Below the pieces are notes generated by a model. That model saw only the letters and a list, made by a program, of their open reading frames with translations, had not been told where the DNA came from and made no database searches. A stretch of DNA of 7,606 bases from Cloacimonetes bacterium TCS62 (GTDB lineage Bacteria > Cloacimonadota > Cloacimonadia > Cloacimonadales > TCS61): contig LSCM01000051.1 of assembly GCA_001577185.1 (NCBI GenBank), forward strand, positions 1 to 7,606, read 5' to 3'. The position numbers and the translations under genes were made by a program. Below are positions 1-5,914 of this stretch, piece by piece. Every line of letters starts with the position of its first letter. Positions within the stretch are counted from its first letter, which is position 1.

Positions 1-2
1 AC

Positions 3-3000
3 TTTGATAAATCTGCAAAATATTTTGATATTGTTGCTCAAAGTGAAGATAGTTCTCTTAAATATTTAGGTATGTTTCAAAAAGCATGGGTATATTTTGC
101 AAGCGCTCAATTTGAGAAAGCTATAGATGAATTTTCACATATCTTAACTTTGATAAAAAGTGGTGAAATTGAAGAAGGTGAAACCTTTTTTGAAGCTGAT
201 GCTATCGAAAATATTGCTTTCAGTTTGATCGAATATGATGGTACTGATTATGAGCAATATTCCATAGCTGCTCAAAAAGCAAAAGAGATCTTCAAAGATT
301 TTGTTAGTGTAGAATATGGTAAACAAATATTATTAGAATCCGTAAAACTAAAAAAGAAATATAATGCACCGATGCAAGCTACGGATTTACTCAAAACTTA
401 TGTCGAGCTTTATCCTACATCTATTGAATGTCCTCAGATCATCGATTCGGTTATGACTATCTATAAAAATTACCCCAAGCGAACAAGAGGGGGCGTGAAA
501 GCTGAACAACTGGTTATTGATGAATACAAGAACATAGTAAATAATTTTTCGGTTGAATCTGATTGGTATAAAACAAATGCAGATTCATTAACCCAAGATA
601 AATTTGCAATAATCCAGAAGGCCTATGAGTTTTTGGAACCTACAGTTTATAATGAGTTCATTGATGATAAAACAGAAGAGAACTATTTGCAGTACAAAAC
701 TCTTGTTAAGAATTATAATGCGTATGATATGCTTGAGAAATATGATATGCTTGAGAAAAAGGATGAGATAAAATTAGAACAAAGAGTTGTTTCTCTCAGT
801 CAAGAATTAGCAGAGACAACTGAACAACCACGTTATTATTTTACAGCAATTAAGGCAATAGATAACTACATCATGCAAAATCCTGAATCTCCTAAGAACG
901 TTGAATATAACGAGATGAAATTCTATAATTATGAGCAAGTCTATAACGTACTAAAGCCAGGTATTTCAGAAAAAGCTTATCAAGATACAGTTCAAGGGAT
1001 TAGCCTTTCTAAGGGTGATTTAGATTCGATATTTGTCACTGCAACTAATGATTATGAACAATTCCTATCTAAAGCTGTTGAAACTGGACATGCCTCAAGT
1101 GATGATCTAAAAGAGCTAATTTTTAAGAGAGCTGAACTAAATTATGAAAATGAAAATTATGATTCTGCCTATGATGATTACATTAAACTGGAAACTTTTA
1201 ATCTGCAAGATGATATAAAAAAAATGGTTCTCTCTCGCCTAGCAGAGATAGAACAAGAACGCAGAAATTTTTCAAAAGCAGAGAATTACTATCTCCAAGC
1301 TTTACGATATGCGACTGCAGAAGAGAAACAGAATTATAATAATAACATCCTTGCTACAAAAAATGCAAAAGCTATTACTTATGCAGATTCGGCGAATTAT
1401 GAACAAGCAGCACAAGAATACCTAGCTCTAGCTAATGAAGTTGCACAAGAAAATATTGATGAAAGTATCGGTTTTATTGTAAAAGCAATTGAAAATTATA
1501 AAGCAGCAGGAGATAGCATGAAGGCGATCGATCTATATTTAGAGATCGCAGCAAAAAGAAGTGAGAAAAAAGATATTCTGGCTGCTTACATAAATGCTTG
1601 GAACATTTCTGATTCATTACACAATTGGCAGCAAAGCGTTAGATTAAGACAGCAATTTGTAAATAAATTTAAGAACTCAAATGAAGCATATCAACTACGT
1701 GTAAAAATTATAAGTTTTTATGAAACCGCTATATTTGATGATAAACAGAGAGCTGCCCAACTTTATCTGAACTTGTTTGAAGATGCAACTGAAATAGATC
1801 TTGGTGATGTTGAAAGACCTAGCATTTTCCTGAAAGCATTGCAACTTTATAAAGAGCTTGAGAATGAAAATAAGGTGATCGAATTAAGCATACGTTTTGA
1901 ACAAATGTATCCAGAACATCCTAATGCTAATGATTTGCTGGTAAATGTTGCTAGATTATATAAAGAGAGAAACGATACAGCAAAATATGAGGAACTTGCT
2001 GCTCACCTTTATAAAAAAGATTCCTCAATAGATTTGATCAAAAGTTTAGCTGCAGAAAAGCTAAAGGACATCAAGACACAGGTTGACACATTGTTTGAGA
2101 ATGAGCAATATGAGTTAATGCAAATTAAAATAGCTGAATTTAAGCAAGAAGAACAAAAATATATAGATAGTGGGTTGCAATTACCTACTGATGCGATTTA
2201 TGAGACATATGATTTTTATCAGGACTATGTAGACTATAATAGTACTTTTACTGAAAAATTAGAAAATTATAGCCAAAATCTTATAAACCAATCATTTCAG
2301 GAGCTAATCAGAGTAAATCAGCTAACTAAATGGAAGGATCATTTAGTCGAAGGAAAAGAGCGGATACCACGTTTAATGGATAACTGTGATCAGTACAAAG
2401 ATAAAACTTTAGCCTTACTTAAAGAAGGTAATGAGTTTGATCTGCCGGTAAAAAATAAAACTGAAGCATTATATAAAGTAGCTCAGACCTATGAATATGC
2501 TTCTGAAGCTGTGAAGGCTCAAATTACAAAATTCGTCGATATTTCAAATCAACTTAATAATGAACAAATTAAACAGAATCCTGTTAAACAGGAACAGTTT
2601 AAAAATGCTATTTTAAATGCAGGTAATAAACTTTCATTGCAATTTTTAAAGAAAGCCGTAGGTCTTTACAATACGATCATGATCAACTTTAGTGAAGGTA
2701 AAGACTATTCAGATAATTGGACTCTACTTACAAATAATCGTCTTATTTCTTTAGGAGTGAAAAAGCCAAAGATCTACCAAAATATTTATACATCTTCAAA
2801 TTGGTTTATTACTAACTCAGTAAAAGATAGCATTAATGCAGTAAATGACACATTGTGGTTCAATGTTGATACTTTAGATGAAACTCATACTATTTTTGAT
2901 TCAGCACGAGCAATCTCATTACCGAATTTGGGTAAAAATGTATATTTCAAAAAACAAATAGAAACAGAAATATCACCAGAACTTGCAACTATTGAATATG

Positions 3001-3812
3001 TTAGCAAAGAACCAATTGAGATCTATTTTAACGGGAATCTGGTTACAAAAGCGGCACAATTAAAAGATGATCTTTTGAAATTGGGGGAAACTATGCAACC
3101 CCATTATGAAGTTGTGACTTCTAAATATATCACGGCTGGTGAGAATACAATTCATTTTAAGCTGCCTAGTAACAGTCAAGTAAGATCAGAATCATCATTG
3201 TTTGCTGCTCGCATTAAACTACAATATGATAAAAGCGATCTAGAATTTGCTCGCACTACAGAGAAGAAAGAGCTATTCTCCGATTATAGCTGGCTCTGTT
3301 TAAATGATGAGGATATTGTTGATTCTCAAACAGAGCTTATATCCTTAATTAATGGTGATTTACTTGATGTAATTGCAGTTAGTGACACTATGCAAACTAA
3401 CAAGAAAATAAATTGGAAAACTGCTGCTACTGGAAACTTTGAGTATTATAAATCTCAGATGTATGGCCTAGAAGATTCAAAAGCTTTACAAATTTGGCAT
3501 CCTCAAATCGATACTACAAAATCAAGAATAGTTGTACTAAAAAAAGAGTTCTATATTGATAGTCCAGAAGTATTGCAAGCAAATGCAAAATTTATTGGAC
3601 AAAATGAAGTCTCTATCTGGATCAATAACGATCAATTGGAAGAATCTGCTGCAATCGTAGTAGATGAAGCGCTGAAAAAAGTACAACCAGAGAATATTTC
3701 AATAACTCAGCTGAAACCAGGGCGGAATTCTATAATTGCCGTTGTTAAAGGTGGTGAGAAATTCAAAGGTTTTATTTTCGAAATGGAATACATAATTCAA
3801 AAAATTAGATAA
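3..3812 (+). CDS. Large TPR-repeat protein with C-terminal tandem galactose-binding-like domains (5' end outside window)
   Basis: The reading frame is open from base 3, so the ATG at 72 is internal and the gene begins upstream; 1269 residues are visible, ending in TAA. The residues before that ATG already form the first helix of a TPR-like hairpin that continues with KAWVYFASAQFEKAIDEF. TPR-like hairpins recur at bases 3-480 and most clearly at 1131-2035 (for example YENENYDSAYDDY, ERRNFSKAENYYLQAL, ADSANYEQAAQEYLAL). Bases 2045-2760 encode further charged helices without clear TPRs. From about 2781 the protein turns beta-rich: two related modules (2781-3230 and 3273-3809) each carry an early Trp, a KK-plus-aromatic strand (YFKKQ, VLKKEF), an IYFNG or IWINN strand, and a GENTI or GRNSI strand, as in galactose-binding-like jelly rolls. 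TPR proteins are scaffolds, and those of Myxococcus Glt systems are periplasmic. Export is inferred here because the N terminus is missing. The gene lies 48 bases upstream of the next one. The CDS is certain; its function is unknown. Confidence 0.93.
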   Translation, partial: FDKSAKYFDIVAQSEDSSLKYLGMFQKAWVYFASAQFEKAIDEFSHILTLIKSGEIEEGETFFEADAIENIAFSLIEYDGTDYEQYSIAAQKAKEIFKDFVSVEYGKQILLESVKLKKKYNAPMQATDLLKTYVELYPTSIECPQIIDSVMTIYKNYPKRTRGGVKAEQLVIDEYKNIVNNFSVESDWYKTNADSLTQDKFAIIQKAYEFLEPTVYNEFIDDKTEENYLQYKTLVKNYNAYDMLEKYDMLEKKDEIKLEQRVVSLSQELAETTEQPRYYFTAIKAIDNYIMQNPESPKNVEYNEMKFYNYEQVYNVLKPGISEKAYQDTVQGISLSKGDLDSIFVTATNDYEQFLSKAVETGHASSDDLKELIFKRAELNYENENYDSAYDDYIKLETFNLQDDIKKMVLSRLAEIEQERRNFSKAENYYLQALRYATAEEKQNYNNNILATKNAKAITYADSANYEQAAQEYLALANEVAQENIDESIGFIVKAIENYKAAGDSMKAIDLYLEIAAKRSEKKDILAAYINAWNISDSLHNWQQSVRLRQQFVNKFKNSNEAYQLRVKIISFYETAIFDDKQRAAQLYLNLFEDATEIDLGDVERPSIFLKALQLYKELENENKVIELSIRFEQMYPEHPNANDLLVNVARLYKERNDTAKYEELAAHLYKKDSSIDLIKSLAAEKLKDIKTQVDTLFENEQYELMQIKIAEFKQEEQKYIDSGLQLPTDAIYETYDFYQDYVDYNSTFTEKLENYSQNLINQSFQELIRVNQLTKWKDHLVEGKERIPRLMDNCDQYKDKTLALLKEGNEFDLPVKNKTEALYKVAQTYEYASEAVKAQITKFVDISNQLNNEQIKQNPVKQEQFKNAILNAGNKLSLQFLKKAVGLYNTIMINFSEGKDYSDNWTLLTNNRLISLGVKKPKIYQNIYTSSNWFITNSVKDSINAVNDTLWFNVDTLDETHTIFDSARAISLPNLGKNVYFKKQIETEISPELATIEYVSKEPIEIYFNGNLVTKAAQLKDDLLKLGETMQPHYEVVTSKYITAGENTIHFKLPSNSQVRSESSLFAARIKLQYDKSDLEFARTTEKKELFSDYSWLCLNDEDIVDSQTELISLINGDLLDVIAVSDTMQTNKKINWKTAATGNFEYYKSQMYGLEDSKALQIWHPQIDTTKSRIVVLKKEFYIDSPEVLQANAKFIGQNEVSIWINNDQLEESAAIVVDEALKKVQPENISITQLKPGRNSIIAVVKGGEKFKGFIFEMEYIIQKIR
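723..758 (+). repeat. Perfect 18-bp tandem duplication inside the TPR gene
   Basis: Bases 723-740 and 741-758 are identical 18-mers in direct, contiguous repetition. Each encodes Tyr-Asp-Met-Leu-Glu-Lys in frame, so the protein reads YDMLEKYDMLEK. Eighteen bases is six codons, so the duplication adds less than two helical turns without breaking the frame. Identity at every third position suggests a recent slippage or tandem-duplication event. Confidence 0.9.
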
Positions 3813-3860
3813 ATAAATTGACACGAACTTTATCTATACGAGACTTAAATTGAGGTATAA

Positions 3861-4115
3861 ATGAAAGGTAAATTGACAATAGCTTTGATGATGTTTTTTA
3901 CATTTGGTCTTTTAGCTCAAAACAGATCGGAACAATCTATCGAAAAGTTCAAAAACATCAAAAAAGTTAAAAGTAAACTTAAAGAAGATACTAAGATTGA
4001 AATTCGTAAACCGGATAACTCCAGTTTATTACTCAGACAGGAAACAGAAAAAATGCCATATACAAAGTTAAATTTTATAAAAAAACTAAAAAAATCAAAT
4101 AAGTTATTATATTAG
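3861..4115 (+). CDS. Small exported basic protein, function unknown
   Basis: An 84-residue protein that I do not recognise. It has a classic Sec signal peptide: a basic start (MKGK), a hydrophobic core at residues 5-18, and a likely cleavage site after Ala19 (GLLA|QN). There is no cysteine at the site, so it is not a lipoprotein. The predicted mature part is about 65 residues and strikingly basic (about 16 Lys and 3 Arg against 8 Asp/Glu), with a Lys-rich tail (KKLKKSNK) and no further membrane segment. The start is supported by a GAGG Shine-Dalgarno at 3852-3855, five bases before the ATG. It lies 48 bases after the TPR gene and 11 bases before the ExbB-like gene, so it is probably part of the same operon and may be a periplasmic accessory of the motor. 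A charge-based contact with peptidoglycan, lipid or the acidic linker of the TonB-like protein is speculation. Confidence 0.8.
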   Translation: MKGKLTIALMMFFTFGLLAQNRSEQSIEKFKNIKKVKSKLKEDTKIEIRKPDNSSLLLRQETEKMPYTKLNFIKKLKKSNKLLY

Positions 4116-4120
4116 GGAGG
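4115..4120 (+). promoter_or_regulatory. Strong Shine-Dalgarno of the ExbB-like gene, overlapping the preceding stop
   Basis: GGGAGG lies six bases before the ATG at 4127, and its first G is the last base of the upstream TAG stop (4113-4115). It is the strongest ribosome binding site in the window and fixes the ExbB start. The arrangement favours re-initiation by ribosomes that have just finished the small basic protein. Confidence 0.85.
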
Positions 4121-4126
4121 TTTAAT

Positions 4127-4855
4127 ATGAACAAAGGGTTGTTAAAAATCTTGATTCTGTTGATATTGTTAATGAGTGTTAGCACACTATCGGCAGCTGT
4201 AGATGTGAAAGAGATGTTCATAAATGGTGGACCATTTATGTATATAATCTCATTTTTACTTGTAATTATGTTAATTATGGCCATTATCAAATATTGGCAA
4301 TTATCGATCAAGGAGAAGATCGATGCTAAAAAGTTTTATTTGAAATTGAAAGGCTATATTAAAAATCAACAGATCGATGAGGCAATTCGCGTTAGTGCTC
4401 AATTTAAAAAAACTACTTTAGGGTTTATCTTCTGGAGTGGATTATTGGGGTATAACGATGGACTCAAATCCGGAAAAGAAGGCATCCAGCTCAAGAAACA
4501 TTTGCAGAACTCATTTGATGAAGCTGGATTACAGACCATTCCCAATGTTGAAGCAGGACTATTCTGGTTTGATATTATCGCTCAAGTTGCGACTCTCTTA
4601 GGTCTTTTGGGTACGATCTTTGGTCTCGTTAATGCTTTTGATGCTTTAGCTACAGCTCCGGAAGCTGAGAAAACAACTTTACTTACGAAAGGTATCTCAA
4701 TGGCGATGGGTACAACTGCTTATGGACTAATGGTAGCTATACCTACAATGCTTATTAAAGGTGCACTTCAAGCCCGAGCAGATAGAATTATCAATGATAT
4801 CGATGAATATAGTGTTAAAACCATTAACCAGATCACTTATACAATGAAGGGATAG
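4127..4855 (+). CDS. MotA/TolQ/ExbB family proton-channel protein
   Basis: A 242-residue inner-membrane protein of the TolQ/ExbB family, which forms a pentameric stator around ExbD/TolR and converts proton flow into movement. Residues 5-24 form a signal-peptide-like hydrophobic segment ending in LSAA, followed by a short periplasmic stretch. TM1 is at about 38-56, a cytoplasmic domain at 57-148, TM2 at 149-171 and TM3 at 190-212. The family signatures are clear: ATLLGLLGTIFGL in TM2 (Thr163 corresponds to the pore Thr148 of E. coli ExbB) and TTAYGLMVAIPT in TM3 (Thr197 corresponds to Thr181). The cleavable-looking N terminus before TM1 is also known from some proteobacterial ExbB proteins. 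Two ExbD-like genes follow at once. The family is certain; whether it is closer to ExbB, TolQ or Myxococcus AglR cannot be settled by eye. Confidence 0.96.
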   Translation: MNKGLLKILILLILLMSVSTLSAAVDVKEMFINGGPFMYIISFLLVIMLIMAIIKYWQLSIKEKIDAKKFYLKLKGYIKNQQIDEAIRVSAQFKKTTLGFIFWSGLLGYNDGLKSGKEGIQLKKHLQNSFDEAGLQTIPNVEAGLFWFDIIAQVATLLGLLGTIFGLVNAFDALATAPEAEKTTLLTKGISMAMGTTAYGLMVAIPTMLIKGALQARADRIINDIDEYSVKTINQITYTMKG

Positions 4856-4859
4856 AATC

Positions 4860-5357
4860 ATGGCTTATGGTCCATCACAGAATAGGACGAGATCACAAAA
4901 GGAACCACAGAAACCCAATCTGATTCCGATAATGAATCTTTTTATCGTCGTGATCCCAATGCTGATGACGATCATGGTTTCTGTAAGACTGGCAATGATC
5001 CAAATAACTCTTCCGGCAAGTGGTGCTGGTAAAACCCAGGAAGAAGTGGAAAAAGATCAACCCAGTGCTCTCACTCTAGCCTTACTTCCGGATAGATTCG
5101 AGATAAAAGTGGAAGGTATAAAAGAAGTAATAAAGATTCCACAACTCTCTACCGGTAATTATGATTATGTTTCTCTTGATCAGCATGTTGCCAGCTTGAA
5201 AGAAGAAAATAAGAATCAAAGCACTTTTGAGATCTTACCAGATTCCAGAGTAAGATTTGATACTCTTTTACGTTCGATCGATATTTGTAAGAGTAATGAC
5301 TTTCCTAATATTAAGTATTTAACAACCTTTACAAAAGTGTATCGAGCTAAGCAATAG
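4860..5357 (+). CDS. ExbD/TolR family protein, first paralogue, with Asn in place of the catalytic Asp
   Basis: A 165-residue protein with ExbD topology: a basic cytoplasmic tail (1-19), one transmembrane helix (about 22-46), and a periplasmic domain (47-165) with the usual pattern LTLALLPDRFEIKVEG, then an ILPDSRVRF segment and a final helix and strand (SIDICKSNDFPNIKYLTT). ExbD and TolR normally enter the membrane with a motif like N-x-T-P-L-I-D, whose Asp (D25 in E. coli ExbD, D23 in TolR) carries protons. Here the motif reads NLIPIMN, so position 26 is Asn (codon AAT at 4935-4937). This subunit is therefore predicted not to relay protons itself. AAGGGA at 4847-4852 serves as ribosome binding site, and the ATG lies four bases after the ExbB stop. 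Likely partners are the ExbB-like protein and the second ExbD, with which it may form a heterodimer. Confidence 0.93.
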   Translation: MAYGPSQNRTRSQKEPQKPNLIPIMNLFIVVIPMLMTIMVSVRLAMIQITLPASGAGKTQEEVEKDQPSALTLALLPDRFEIKVEGIKEVIKIPQLSTGNYDYVSLDQHVASLKEENKNQSTFEILPDSRVRFDTLLRSIDICKSNDFPNIKYLTTFTKVYRAKQ

Positions 5358-5360
5358 GAG
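5356..5360 (+). promoter_or_regulatory. Shine-Dalgarno of the second ExbD gene, fused to the upstream stop codon
   Basis: AGGAG starts inside the TAG stop (5355-5357) of the first ExbD gene and lies six bases before the ATG at 5367. Stop codon and ribosome binding site share bases, which suggests translational coupling and supports this start. Confidence 0.8.
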
Positions 5361-5366
5361 TATATT

Positions 5367-5906
5367 ATGAAGAGTTTATCTATAAAAGTGAATCGATCAT
5401 CTCGTGGTGGTCATTATGCAAAGAGAACAAAGGGTAACAAGACTAAAAGCTTAAATATCACTTCCTTAATAGATATTTTGACCATTCTTCTGGTCTTTAT
5501 GTTGAAGAATATATCCATGGACTCCACTCAGCGAGAATCACCCAAAGGTATGTTATTACCAACTACAATTACCAAGAATGATTTGATTAAAACGGGGCGT
5601 GCAGTGATTTTAAGAGTTTACCCAGATAAGATTTTATATGGTAAAGAAAATCAATCTGTTGGTACAATGGAAGAATTTATGACCGACATTAGTGCTAGAG
5701 AAACTTTGTTGGGACTGCTTCAATATGAAGCAAAAAACATACAAGGGAGAGGAAATACACCGTGCTTGCTTATTCAGGCAGATAAGGAATTATATTGCCA
5801 GTATATAACTGAAATAATCAAATTCAGTGCTAGATCATCTTTTGCAAACATATTCTTTTCGACAATACACACAGATGATAAAACACAAGTGCTGGGTCTT
5901 CAATAG
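5367..5906 (+). CDS. ExbD/TolR family protein, second paralogue, catalytic Asp retained
   Basis: A 179-residue ExbD/TolR-type protein. It has a long, very basic cytoplasmic tail (1-29), one membrane helix (about 32-48) and a periplasmic domain (about 50-179). The motif at the membrane entry is NITSLID: the proton-carrying Asp36 (codon GAT at 5472-5474) is present, while the usual Pro before the Leu is Ser. The periplasmic part keeps the family pattern: LRVYPDKILYG strand, a helix, CLLIQADKELYCQYI, then an amphipathic helix and the NIFFSTI strand. Cys133 and Cys144 could form a disulfide, though this is only a possibility. It follows the first ExbD by nine bases and is clearly divergent from it, so the two are not a recent duplication. 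It is predicted to be the proton-conducting member of the pair. Myxococcus AglQ and AglS give a precedent for two ExbD-like subunits with one ExbB-like protein. Confidence 0.94.
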   Translation: MKSLSIKVNRSSRGGHYAKRTKGNKTKSLNITSLIDILTILLVFMLKNISMDSTQRESPKGMLLPTTITKNDLIKTGRAVILRVYPDKILYGKENQSVGTMEEFMTDISARETLLGLLQYEAKNIQGRGNTPCLLIQADKELYCQYITEIIKFSARSSFANIFFSTIHTDDKTQVLGLQ

Positions 5907-5910
5907 GGGA
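5905..5910 (+). promoter_or_regulatory. Shine-Dalgarno of the TonB-like gene, overlapping the upstream stop
   Basis: AGGGGA begins within the TAG stop (5904-5906) of the second ExbD gene and ends four bases before the ATG at 5915. The spacing is short but workable, and it supports this start. Confidence 0.75.
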
Positions 5911-5914
5911 ATTT

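Noticed and set aside
72..74. ATG at 72 as the start of the TPR gene
   Set aside because: The frame is open back to the window edge, the preceding residues already form the first helix of a TPR hairpin, and there is no Shine-Dalgarno before it. The gene is truncated by the window, not started here.
144..326. Minus-strand ORF of 60 codons
   Set aside because: It lies wholly inside the TPR gene, has no ribosome binding site, and its Phe/Ile-rich composition is what the complement of Lys/Glu codons gives.
3818..3860. Possible promoter before the small basic protein: perfect TTGACA at 3818-3823
   Set aside because: No acceptable -10 lies 16-18 bases downstream; TATACG is only 11 bases away and TATAAA overlaps the ATG. 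In AT-rich DNA a lone TTGACA is weak evidence, so an internal promoter remains possible but unsupported.
4075..4311. Minus-strand ORF of 78 codons across the start of the ExbB-like gene
   Set aside because: It is antisense to the end of the small gene and to the ExbB signal segment, with no ribosome binding site; its hydrophobic stretches mirror the AT-rich coding strand.
4127..5906. Flagellar MotAB or a Zorya-type (ZorAB) phage-defence motor
   Set aside because: The ExbB-like protein has the TolQ/ExbB signatures and size, the small subunits end in ExbD rather than OmpA-like domains, and no helicase or nuclease partner is in the operon. PriA is a separate housekeeping gene after a terminator.
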